Shown: positions 1 to 6,063, numbered from the stretch's first letter. The stretch: 6,179 nt of DNA from Anaerotignum sp. (GCA_020024395.1 JAHHTV010000093.1:1-6179), one strand, 5' to 3'. Notes: generated by a model from the letters alone, not told the origin. Numbers and translations: made by a program.

Positions 1-11
1 CAAAAATATAC

Positions 12-40
12 TTGACAAAAATTTGAAAAGATGATAATAT
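12..40 (+). promoter_or_regulatory. sigma-A-type promoter for nifS-nifU
   Basis: A perfect -35 box TTGACA lies at 12-17. A -10 region follows, best read as TAATAT at 35-40 with a 17-base spacer, or as GATAAT at 33-38 with a 15-base spacer. Transcription would start near 46-48, giving an A+T-rich leader of about 65 bases that ends in the AGGAGG ribosome site (101-106) of nifS. In related Clostridia an Rrf2/IscR-type regulator gene often precedes this pair, but anything upstream lies outside the window and I see no convincing operator in the leader. Confidence 0.7.
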
Positions 41-113
41 TAAATCACATAAAACATATAAGAATACTATGATATATATAGATAGAGCATTTTATTTATA
101 AGGAGGAAGTAAC

Positions 114-1280
114 ATGACAACAATATATATGGATCATGCAGCAACAACACCTGTAAGAAAAGAAGTTATGGAAGAAATGCTTCCATATTTTACACAATAT
201 TATGGTAATGCTTCTGGCATTTATGCAATTGCAAAAGAAAGCAAAAAAGCTTTGGAAAAAGCAAGAGAACAAGTGGCAGCAGGCATTCATGCACAACCTG
301 CGGAAATTTATTTTACAGCAGGCGGTTCTGAAAGTGACAATATGGCATTGCGTGGCGTTGCAGAAGCAATGAAAGCAAAAGGCAATCATATCATCACAAC
401 AAAAATTGAACATCATGCAATCTTGCATACTTGTGAGTATTTAGAAAAACATGGTTATGAAGTGACATATTTAGATGTAGATGCAGATGGTAAAGTTTCT
501 GTGGAAGATGTGGCAGCAGCAATTCGTCCAGAAACTATATTGATTTCCGTTATGTTTGCAAATAATGAAATTGGTACCATTGAACCAATCGCAGCGATTG
601 GGAAATTGGCAAGAGAAAAAGGAATTTATTTCCATACAGATGCTGTACAAGCTCTGGGGCATGTTGCCATTGATGTGGAAGAAATGCAAATTGATTTGTT
701 GTCTATGAGTGGACACAAATTGGGTGCACCAAAAGGCATTGGTGCAATTTATATTCGCAAGGGTGTGAAAATAACTCCTTTGATTTTTGGTGGTGCACAA
801 GAAAAGAGAATGCGTGCTGGTACAGAAAATATTGCTGGTATTGTAGGTATGGGAAAAGCTGTGGAACTGGCTGTTTCAGAATTGCCCGAAACAAAAGCAA
901 AATTGGAAAAAATGAGAGATAGACTCATCAATGGTATTTTGACAGCAATTCCAAACAGCAAGTTAAATGGTCACCCTGTAGACAGATTGCCAGGTAACTG
1001 TAATATTTCATTTGAGTTTATTGAAGGAGAATCCATGCTGATGTTGTTAGATGCATTAGGCATTGCAGCTTCTAGTGGTTCTGCTTGTACTTCTGGTTCC
1101 TTAGACCCTTCTCATGTATTACTGGCGATTGGTCTACCACATGAAAAAGCACATGGCTCTTTGAGATTGACATTAGATATTGATAATACAGAAGAAGATA
1201 TTGATGTGGTATTGGAAAAATTACCACCAATTGTACAAAGATTACGAGAAATGTCTCCTTTATATATGGCACAAAAATAA
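114..1280 (+). CDS. nifS: cysteine desulfurase NifS (clostridial type, class I)
   Basis: This is a PLP-dependent cysteine desulfurase that converts L-cysteine to alanine and holds the freed sulfur as an enzyme persulfide for Fe-S clusters and thiolated tRNA. It has 388 residues, the normal length for the IscS/NifS family. The N terminus carries MDHAATTPV (6-14). The phosphate-binding loop AGGSESDN spans 69-76, and the His of EHHA (99-102) stacks on PLP. NNEIG spans 150-154, and D176 and Q179 of HTDAVQ contact the cofactor. K202 of SGHK is the Schiff-base lysine. C325 in SSGSACTSGS is the catalytic persulfide cysteine, on a class I-type loop. All key residues are present. ATG at 114 sits 7 bases after AGGAGG (101-106). 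nifU follows after 40 bases, so the two are almost certainly co-transcribed. The NifS name reflects the clostridial housekeeping type; nothing here suggests nitrogen fixation. Confidence 0.96.
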   Translation: MTTIYMDHAATTPVRKEVMEEMLPYFTQYYGNASGIYAIAKESKKALEKAREQVAAGIHAQPAEIYFTAGGSESDNMALRGVAEAMKAKGNHIITTKIEHHAILHTCEYLEKHGYEVTYLDVDADGKVSVEDVAAAIRPETILISVMFANNEIGTIEPIAAIGKLAREKGIYFHTDAVQALGHVAIDVEEMQIDLLSMSGHKLGAPKGIGAIYIRKGVKITPLIFGGAQEKRMRAGTENIAGIVGMGKAVELAVSELPETKAKLEKMRDRLINGILTAIPNSKLNGHPVDRLPGNCNISFEFIEGESMLMLLDALGIAASSGSACTSGSLDPSHVLLAIGLPHEKAHGSLRLTLDIDNTEEDIDVVLEKLPPIVQRLREMSPLYMAQK

Positions 1281-1320
1281 AATAACCAAAAAGAACAAAA
1301 GAACATAGGAGGATACGATT

Positions 1321-1752
1321 ATGGAATATAGTGAAAAAGTAATGGATCATTTTATGAACCCAAGAAACGTAGGAGAAATTGAAAATGCTAGCGGTGTGGG
1401 TACTGTGGGCAATGCAAAATGTGGTGATATTATGAAAGTATCATTGCAGATAGAAGATGGTGTGATACAAGATGCAAAATTCCTGACATTTGGTTGTGGT
1501 GCAGCTGTGGCAACCAGCTCTATGGCGACAGAATTGGTAAAAGGAAAAACAATACAAGAGGCTTTGGAAGTAACAAATAAAGCAGTTATGGAAGCTTTGG
1601 ACGGACTGCCACCTGTAAAAGTACACTGTTCCTGTCTTGCAGAAGAAGCATTGCATGCTGCATTGTGGGATTATGCAGAAAAAAATCACATTGTCATTGA
1701 AGGTTTGAAACCTCCTGTAAATGATGTAGACGAATTACATCATCATGAATAA
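1321..1752 (+). CDS. nifU: Fe-S cluster assembly scaffold NifU (IscU-type)
   Basis: This is a scaffold protein on which [2Fe-2S]/[4Fe-4S] clusters are built from NifS-derived sulfur before transfer to apoproteins. It has 143 residues and is a single IscU-like domain, without the ferredoxin-like and C-terminal Nfu domains of full NifU from nitrogen fixers. The three ligand cysteines are visible: C34 in NAKCGD with D36 beside it, C59 in FGCGAA, and C103 in VHCSC, preceded by H102. LPPVK (96-100) matches the HscA-chaperone recognition motif of E. coli IscU. The spacing between the second and third cysteines is IscU-like and lacks the insertion typical of SufU. An additional C105 lies next to the active site, and the C terminus is a roughly 15-residue extension ending in HHHE. 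ATG is 7 bases after AGGAGGA (1307-1313). It is the second gene of the nifS operon and is followed by a strong terminator. Confidence 0.95.
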   Translation: MEYSEKVMDHFMNPRNVGEIENASGVGTVGNAKCGDIMKVSLQIEDGVIQDAKFLTFGCGAAVATSSMATELVKGKTIQEALEVTNKAVMEALDGLPPVKVHCSCLAEEALHAALWDYAEKNHIVIEGLKPPVNDVDELHHHE

Positions 1753-1760
1753 TGATAAAA

Positions 1761-1816
1761 CACCAAAATTCTAATATTATTTGGAAAATAGAAGTACCTT
1801 ACCTCACATTTTGGTG
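1761..1816 (+). repeat. 9-bp inverted repeat 3' of nifU
   Basis: CACCAAAAT at 1761-1769 is perfectly complementary to ATTTTGGTG at 1808-1816. Inside the 38-base gap a short second stem is possible (TCTA 1770-1773 with TAGA 1789-1792). The element begins 9 bases after the nifU stop and ends 8 bases before the terminator stem. It has no T-run of its own, so it is not itself a classical terminator. It may be a 3' UTR structure or a protein site; its function is unknown. Confidence 0.5.
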
Positions 1817-1824
1817 ATAGTTAG

Positions 1825-1857
1825 AAATCCGATATTCCATGAATATCGGATTTTTTT
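1825..1857 (+). terminator. intrinsic terminator of nifS-nifU
   Basis: A perfect 13-bp stem (1825-1837 with 1841-1853) closes a 3-base CAT loop and runs into seven T's (1851-1857). The lower half contains the G+C core ATCCG/CGGAT. It separates the nifS-nifU transcript from mnmA. Confidence 0.93.
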
Positions 1858-1921
1858 GTAAGTATTTGGATATACTTGTTTCTGACAAAAAGATATGATA
1901 GCATAAAACAAAGAATAAAAA

Positions 1922-1929
1922 AGGATAGG
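1922..1929 (+). promoter_or_regulatory. ribosome binding site deciding the mnmA start
   Basis: AGGATAGG at 1922-1929 lies 8 bases before TTG at 1938, a normal distance. The in-frame GTG at 1929 overlaps this site and would leave only about 3 bases after its AGGA part, so TTG 1938 is the better start. The bases between the terminator and here show only a weak promoter candidate (TTGTTT 1876-1881, 17-base gap, TAGCAT 1899-1904). Confidence 0.6.
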
Positions 1930-1937
1930 TGAATATT

Positions 1938-3032
1938 TTGGAGAAAAAAAGAGTGATTGTTGGTATGTCAGGCGGTGTGGATAGTTCCACGGCGGCGTAT
2001 TTGTTGAAACAACAAGGATATGAAGTGTTGGGCGTTACTATGGGTATGTGGCAAGAGCATGAAGAAGAAGGCGGCTGCGGAAATATGGCGGCTGTGAAAG
2101 ATGCCTCTCGTGTGGCAGAAAAATTGGGCATTGCATATGAAGTATTGGATTTTCGGAAAACATTTCGAGAAAATGTTGTAGAATATTTTATGGATAGTTA
2201 CGAAAAAGGATTGACACCAAATCCTTGCATTGTGTGCAATCGCCGTGTAAAATGGGAGGCTTTGCAGGAATACGCAGACAAAGTGGGGGCAGATTATATT
2301 GCAACAGGACATTATGCAAGGATTGAAAAACACCCAAAAACAGGACGATATGCCATTTGTGCATCTGCGACAGAGACAAAAGACCAAACATATGCATTGT
2401 ATCGTTTGACACAACAACAACTTGCAAAAACATTGATGCCCATTGGTGATTATGAAAAACAAGAAGTAAGAGAAATTGCAAAAAATATTGATGATTTTAT
2501 TGCAAAAAAATGTGATAGCCAAGATATTTGTTTTATTCCAGATGGAGATTATACAAAATTTATACAACAACAAAGAGCAACCGTGTATCCAAGCGGAAAC
2601 TTTGTGGATATGCAAGGCAATGTATTGGGAAAACATAAAGGTTTGGTACATTATACAGTCGGACAAAGAAAAGGATTGGGCATTGCGTTTGGAAAACCGA
2701 TGTATGTATTTGGTTTAGATGCAGAAAAAAATGAAGTCATTCTTTGTGAAAATGAAGCATTGTTTTCACATATTGTTTATGCAACAGAAATCAACTGTAT
2801 GGCAATACCAAAATTTGAAGAAGGTATGCGTTTTCAAGCAAAAATAAGATATAGCAACAAACCTGCATGGTGTAGTGTGCGCATGGTAGATGATGATGTT
2901 TTGGAATGTACATTTGATGAACCACAAAGAGCTATCACACCAGGACAAGCATTGGTGTTATATGATGGGCAGTATGTGGCAGGTGGTGGTACCATATTGG
3001 GTACAACTTATCATAAAGCGGTTGAAAAATAA
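1938..3032 (+). CDS. mnmA: tRNA-specific 2-thiouridylase MnmA
   Basis: MnmA activates U34 of the tRNAs for Lys, Glu and Gln with ATP and replaces the 2-oxygen with sulfur received as a persulfide, giving the s2U34 needed for accurate decoding. It has 364 residues from the chosen TTG, typical for the family. The N-terminal PP-loop ATPase motif SGGVDSS is at 11-17. The catalytic cysteine C97 lies in TPNPCIVCN, and the second sulfur-relay cysteine C198 in CDSQDICF; these match C102 and C199 of E. coli MnmA. ATGHYARI (122-129) and KDQTYAL (148-154) belong to the nucleotide- and tRNA-binding core. VGQRKGLGI begins the central and C-terminal beta domains, and the TPGQALVLYDG stretch lies near the end. 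An alternative start is GTG 1929 (367 residues). The neighbouring NifS is the likely sulfur donor, as inferred from gene order. No clear intrinsic terminator follows. Confidence 0.96.
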   Translation: MEKKRVIVGMSGGVDSSTAAYLLKQQGYEVLGVTMGMWQEHEEEGGCGNMAAVKDASRVAEKLGIAYEVLDFRKTFRENVVEYFMDSYEKGLTPNPCIVCNRRVKWEALQEYADKVGADYIATGHYARIEKHPKTGRYAICASATETKDQTYALYRLTQQQLAKTLMPIGDYEKQEVREIAKNIDDFIAKKCDSQDICFIPDGDYTKFIQQQRATVYPSGNFVDMQGNVLGKHKGLVHYTVGQRKGLGIAFGKPMYVFGLDAEKNEVILCENEALFSHIVYATEINCMAIPKFEEGMRFQAKIRYSNKPAWCSVRMVDDDVLECTFDEPQRAITPGQALVLYDGQYVAGGGTILGTTYHKAVEK

Positions 3033-3059
3033 AATGTTTTTTGAAATGATTGCAAAAAA

Positions 3060-3081
3060 TGTATAAATTTTCTGTATAAAT
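3060..3081 (+). repeat. 9-bp direct repeat upstream of the phosphate transporter
   Basis: TGTATAAAT occurs at 3060-3068 and again at 3073-3081, separated by 4 bases (13-base period). Each copy includes a TATAAA that could act as a -10 box: TTGCAA at 3050-3055 stands 19 bases before the second, and TTGAAA at 3041-3046 stands 15 bases before the first. The pair may be tandem weak promoters, a regulator site, or chance in A+T-rich DNA. Confidence 0.4.
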
Positions 3082-3114
3082 CAAGAAAATACACGTTTTT
3101 GTTGTATTTTGTAA

Positions 3115-3143
3115 TTGCAAGTCTATACAGTTTGTGGTATCAT
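3115..3143 (+). promoter_or_regulatory. likely promoter of the Na+/phosphate transporter
   Basis: TTGCAA (3115-3120) is followed after exactly 17 bases by TATCAT (3138-3143). This gives 4/6 and 5/6 matches to the sigma-A consensus at ideal spacing. Transcription would start near 3150, only a few bases before the ATG at 3157. If real, it excludes the upstream in-frame TTG (3115) and ATG (3142) as starts, but it leaves a very short leader that hardly includes the GGAG at 3151-3154. Confidence 0.45.
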
Positions 3144-3156
3144 GATAAATGGAGTA

Positions 3157-4842
3157 ATGAATTACGCAGAAATGATTATACCGTTTATTGGCGGTCTGGC
3201 ACTCTTTATTTATGGCATGAACATTATGGCACAAGGTTTGCAAAATGCCGCAGGTTCTAAAATGAAAACCATTTTGGAGGCATTGACACAAAACAAATTG
3301 ATGGGCATTGCCATTGGTGCATTGGTGACTGCGATTGTGCAGAGTTCTTCTGCAACAACGGTTATGGTAGTTGGTTTTGTAAATGCCAGCTTGATGAATT
3401 TGTCACAGGCGATGGGTGTTATTATGGGGGCGAATATTGGTACAACCATAACAAGCTGGTTGGTATCTAGTTCTGAATGGGCAAAAATGTTTAGTCCAGA
3501 AACCATTGCACCGATTGCAGTAATGCTTGGTGTGATACTTTCTATGAGTGGTAAAAATGCAAGAAAGAAAGAAATTGCATCTATCATCATTGGTTTTGGT
3601 ATATTGTTTATTGGTATTCAAACCATGTCTAGTGCTGTAGAACCTTTGAAAGATTCAGAAGCATTTCGTTCTTTGTTTGTAACATTGGGTACAAATCCGT
3701 TGTTGGGTATTTTTGCAGGTGCATTTGTTACTGCGATTATACAAAGTTCCTCTGCTTCACAAGGTATTTTACTTTCTTTGGCGGCGTCTGGATTGGTGCC
3801 TTTTAATGCGGCGGTATATATTATCATGGGTCAAAATATTGGTACTTGTGTAACTGCATTGATTAGTGGTATTGGGGCAAATAAAACAGCAAAATGTGTT
3901 GGTTATATGCATTTGATGTTTAATATTACAGGTGCAGTGATATTCAGCATTGGGGCGATTATTTATTTCACAATGCTTAATCCAGCAATGGGTGGAGATA
4001 TTATCACACAGACAGAAATTAGTGTCATTCATACCATGTTCAATATTGGTACAACCATATTGATGATACCATTATCTGGTTTGATTATCAAATTGGCGAT
4101 GAAACTCAACCATGTAGAAGATATGAACAAAACAGACGAAAGCCAGTTGGTACATTTGGACAAACGTATGTTGGAAACACCAAGCCTTGCGGTAGAAGGG
4201 GCAAAACTGGAGACCATACGTTTGGGACAAATTGCATTGGAAAATTTGCAAAAAGCAATTAGAGCAATTACAGAAAAAGACCAAGAAATGACAGAAGAAG
4301 TCAAAAACAGAGAAACTGTCATTGACAGAGTATGTGACAATATTTCAGAATATTTGATTAAATTGTGTACATTGCAAATCAGTGAAAAAGATAACCAAAT
4401 GGTAACTTCATTATTGAATACAATCAGTGATATGGAACGTGTGGGTGACCATGCGGAAAATATTGCAGAACTTGCGGAAGAAATGGACAGAGAAGATATT
4501 GCATTTTCTGATATGGCTTTAGATGAATTACGTACCATGACAAAAGCAACCGTTTCCAGTTATGAAAATGCTTTGAAAGCATTGGCAAATGATGACATTA
4601 CATTTGCCATGAAAACAGCAGCATTGGAAGAACAGGTGGATAGCTTGGAAAAACAACTGCGTGCAAGTCATATTGATAGACTTTCTAATGCAGAATGTAG
4701 TGTCAATTCTGGTATTCATTTCTTGGAAATGTTGGGCAATCTGGAACGTGTGTCTGACCATGCGATGAATATCGCACAGGTGGTGTTGAATGAAAACAAA
4801 GAAGAAAAAAGACACCATAGTGAACCATTGACAACAAATTGA
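3157..4842 (+). CDS. Na+/phosphate cotransporter family protein with C-terminal PhoU-like domain
   Basis: This membrane protein belongs to the NptA/YjbB-like Na/Pi cotransporter family, expected to move inorganic phosphate with sodium. It has 561 residues from ATG 3157. The N-terminal ~325 residues are hydrophobic and contain the family's two inverted transport repeats, each marked by QSSSA (62-66 and 196-200), with GANIGTT and GQNIGTC shortly after each. Residues ~340-550 form a helical, soluble PhoU-like domain with two metal-binding-type helices, ERVGDHAENI (427-436) and ERVSDHAMNI (530-539). PhoU-like domains are linked to phosphate sensing and transport control. ATG 3157 starts the conserved first membrane helix and has GGAG only 2 bases upstream, which is tight. 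ATG 3142 (566 residues) is the alternative; a TTG at 3115 lies in the promoter candidate. A strong terminator follows. The substrate is inferred from the family. Confidence 0.92.
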   Translation: MNYAEMIIPFIGGLALFIYGMNIMAQGLQNAAGSKMKTILEALTQNKLMGIAIGALVTAIVQSSSATTVMVVGFVNASLMNLSQAMGVIMGANIGTTITSWLVSSSEWAKMFSPETIAPIAVMLGVILSMSGKNARKKEIASIIIGFGILFIGIQTMSSAVEPLKDSEAFRSLFVTLGTNPLLGIFAGAFVTAIIQSSSASQGILLSLAASGLVPFNAAVYIIMGQNIGTCVTALISGIGANKTAKCVGYMHLMFNITGAVIFSIGAIIYFTMLNPAMGGDIITQTEISVIHTMFNIGTTILMIPLSGLIIKLAMKLNHVEDMNKTDESQLVHLDKRMLETPSLAVEGAKLETIRLGQIALENLQKAIRAITEKDQEMTEEVKNRETVIDRVCDNISEYLIKLCTLQISEKDNQMVTSLLNTISDMERVGDHAENIAELAEEMDREDIAFSDMALDELRTMTKATVSSYENALKALANDDITFAMKTAALEEQVDSLEKQLRASHIDRLSNAECSVNSGIHFLEMLGNLERVSDHAMNIAQVVLNENKEEKRHHSEPLTTN

Positions 4843-4885
4843 TATTTGTTTATAAATAGCACTATCTGTAAAATCGTATATGTTT

Positions 4886-4921
4886 AAGACTCAAACAAAT
4901 TTTATTTGTTTGGGTCTTTTT
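4886..4921 (+). terminator. intrinsic terminator of the transporter gene
   Basis: A 15-bp stem (4886-4900 with 4904-4918, one T-G wobble at 4891/4913) closes a TTT loop. The 3' arm ends GGGTC and runs into five T's (4917-4921). The 5' flank also contains A-rich sequence, but the T-run is on the + side, matching the upstream gene. Confidence 0.92.
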
Positions 4922-4932
4922 GGTTTGGCAAA

Positions 4933-4961
4933 TAGACGTTTATGTTTTTTTGTGCTATATT
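4933..4961 (+). promoter_or_regulatory. extended -10 promoter for the SdpI-family gene
   Basis: TATATT at 4956-4961 is preceded by TGC (4953-4955), forming an extended -10 box. At 17 bases upstream is TAGACG (4933-4938), which matches TTGACA at four of six positions. It lies just past the preceding terminator and would give a leader of about 36 bases to the ATG at 5004. Confidence 0.5.
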
Positions 4962-5003
4962 TGGAAAAATGGATAGAAATATAGAATTGTTGGAGGGAAT
5001 GGT

Positions 5004-5381
5004 ATGTGGTTTTGGTGGTTTCTGTTTTTTGGAAATTTGTTGATACCAATCACGCTTATTGTTGCAGGAAGAATGATGTGGAAACATTGTCCAAAAGAAA
5101 TCAATAAATATATAGGATACCGCACAAATCGTTCTATGAAAAATATGGATACTTGGAAATTTGCACATGATTATTGTGGACGGCTTTGGTGGAGAATTGG
5201 TTGGATTATGCTGTTTTTATCTATTCTTTTACAAATTCCATTTTTTGATAGTACAATTGATATGATTGGGATTGTTTGTGGAATGATTTGCAGTGTACAA
5301 GTCATCATTTTGATGGCTTCCACTTTTTTCACAGAAAAGGCTTTGAAAAAAACATTTTTTGAAAATGGCACACGTAGATAA
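5004..5381 (+). CDS. SdpI-family small membrane protein
   Basis: This 125-residue protein has three predicted membrane segments (about 4-23, 61-80 and 85-108). Between the first and second is the SdpI-domain signature: YIGYRTNRSM at 36-45, then DTWKFAH at 49-55. SdpI of Bacillus subtilis is the immunity protein against the SdpC killing factor and also a signal receptor for its own repressor. Most short homologues in Clostridia have no assigned role. No SdpC-like toxin, SdpAB maturation gene or ArsR-type repressor is next to it, so an immunity function is only a family-based possibility. ATG is 6 bases after GGAGGG (4992-4997). The C terminus is short and basic (TRR). It appears to be a single-gene unit, with its own promoter upstream and a terminator 38 bases after the stop. 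Confidence 0.85.
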   Translation: MWFWWFLFFGNLLIPITLIVAGRMMWKHCPKEINKYIGYRTNRSMKNMDTWKFAHDYCGRLWWRIGWIMLFLSILLQIPFFDSTIDMIGIVCGMICSVQVIILMASTFFTEKALKKTFFENGTRR

Positions 5382-5419
5382 ATTTTAGTTTATGCATATA
5401 TCTGATGAAGATGTATGTT

Positions 5420-5444
5420 ATCCACCAAAATGGTGGATTTTTTT
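5420..5444 (+). terminator. intrinsic terminator of the SdpI-family gene
   Basis: An 8-bp perfect stem, ATCCACCA (5420-5427) with TGGTGGAT (5431-5438), closes an AAA loop and is followed by a T-run through 5444. It isolates the SdpI-like gene from the amidase gene. Confidence 0.9.
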
Positions 5445-5457
5445 ATGGGAAAAAGAT

Positions 5458-5484
5458 ATATTTTGATGATTTCAGACATATATA
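5458..5484 (+). promoter_or_regulatory. possible sigma-E-like sporulation promoter for the amidase gene
   Basis: ATATT at 5458-5462 is followed after 14 bases by CATATATA (5477-5484). The B. subtilis sigma-E consensus is roughly KMATATT, about 14 bases, then CATACAHT. The core ATATT and CATA match at the expected spacing, but the two bases before ATATT and parts of the -10 do not. Sigma-A alternatives here are poor. Transcription would start near 5491, leaving room for the AGGAG at 5503-5507. The region is A+T-rich, so a chance match is quite possible. Confidence 0.3.
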
Positions 5485-5502
5485 TCAACCAAACAAAAAA
5501 GA

Positions 5503-5507
5503 AGGAG
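5503..5507 (+). promoter_or_regulatory. ribosome binding site deciding the amidase start
   Basis: AGGAG at 5503-5507 is 7 bases before ATG 5515 but only 1 base before the in-frame ATG 5509. ATG 5515 is therefore the likely start, shortening the protein by two residues. Confidence 0.7.
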
Positions 5508-5514
5508 CATGACT

Positions 5515-6063
5515 ATGCCCAAAGTATATTTAAGCCCATCTTTACAAGAATATAATACTTATGTGAATGGAGGAACAGAAGAAGAATTTGCAAATTTGAT
5601 TGCAGATGCTATGGAGCCATATTTGATGGCATCTGGTATTTCTGTTGGCAGAAATAGCCCAGAAATGAGTTTGGGAGAAGCCATTGCACAGTCAAATGCA
5701 GGGGATTATGATTTACATTTTGCCATACATTCCAATGCTGCCCCACCTGCTTTGGCAGGGCAACTGCAAGGTACAGATGCATATTATTTTTATAACAGCC
5801 CATATGGCGAAGAAGCGGCAAATTTTGTAGTGGATAATATGAAACAGATTGTACCAAAACCAAATAAAGTGGAGGCTGTACCAACAGCAACATTGCGAGA
5901 ATTGCGACGTACCAATGTACCTGCGGTATTGGTGGAAGTGGGGTATCATGATAATAAAGAGGAGGCAGATTGGATAAAAGAAAATATCAATGAGATTGCA
6001 AAGGCATTGGCAAAATCGATTACAGATTATTTTGGTGTACCATTCCAAACACCAAAAGAATAA
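5515..6063 (+). CDS. N-acetylmuramoyl-L-alanine amidase family protein (Amidase_3-like), atypical metal site
   Basis: Amidase_3 enzymes are zinc hydrolases that cut the bond between N-acetylmuramic acid and L-alanine in peptidoglycan. This one has 182 residues and is only the catalytic domain. It has no signal peptide, membrane segment or wall-binding repeats. Recognisable parts are a Glu cluster EEE (22-24) before FANLIADAM, holding the expected Glu zinc ligand; HSNA with H72, the usual second zinc His; and VLVEVGYHDN with E141 as the expected catalytic Glu. The usual N-terminal DPGHGG is replaced by LSPSLQEYN (6-14), so the first zinc His is missing. H68 and H145 are extra histidines near the expected active site. 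I recall similar SPS-x-Q proteins in gut Clostridia, so this may be a subfamily rather than a decayed gene. A cytoplasmic amidase could act at cell or mother-cell lysis; no holin or phage genes adjoin. Activity is uncertain. Confidence 0.85.
   Translation: MPKVYLSPSLQEYNTYVNGGTEEEFANLIADAMEPYLMASGISVGRNSPEMSLGEAIAQSNAGDYDLHFAIHSNAAPPALAGQLQGTDAYYFYNSPYGEEAANFVVDNMKQIVPKPNKVEAVPTATLRELRRTNVPAVLVEVGYHDNKEEADWIKENINEIAKALAKSITDYFGVPFQTPKE

Noticed and set aside
67..85. Palindrome-like CTAT...ATAG in the nifS leader as an IscR/Rrf2 operator
   Set aside because: Only the outer four bases match as inverted copies; the rest is TA repeat. No known operator consensus fits well enough.
1753..1937. Riboswitch or T-box controlling mnmA
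   Set aside because: There is no T-box signature or known riboswitch core, and I found no mutually exclusive antiterminator pairing. The terminator is close enough to nifU to be its own.
1968..2666. 232-codon open frame on the minus strand
   Set aside because: It is fully antisense to mnmA, is rich in Cys, His, Ile and Phe without recognisable motifs, and mirrors the codon bias of the + strand gene. The same applies to the other minus-strand frames, such as 4029-4538.
2476..2718. 80-codon + strand frame inside mnmA
   Set aside because: It is out of frame within the conserved MnmA core, has no supported ribosome site and no recognisable domain; it is a frame shadow.
3020..3046. Terminator after mnmA
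   Set aside because: Only A/T pairing between AAAAA and TTTTTT with no G+C core; too weak to call.
5423..5431. CACCAAAAT shared between the nifU 3' repeat (1761-1769) and the SdpI terminator
   Set aside because: A nine-base A-rich match explained by the terminator stem and loop; the flanks differ, so it is probably chance.
5004..6063. SdpI-like protein and amidase as an immunity/lysin operon
   Set aside because: A clear intrinsic terminator at 5420-5444 separates them, and each has its own candidate promoter; no toxin or holin is present.
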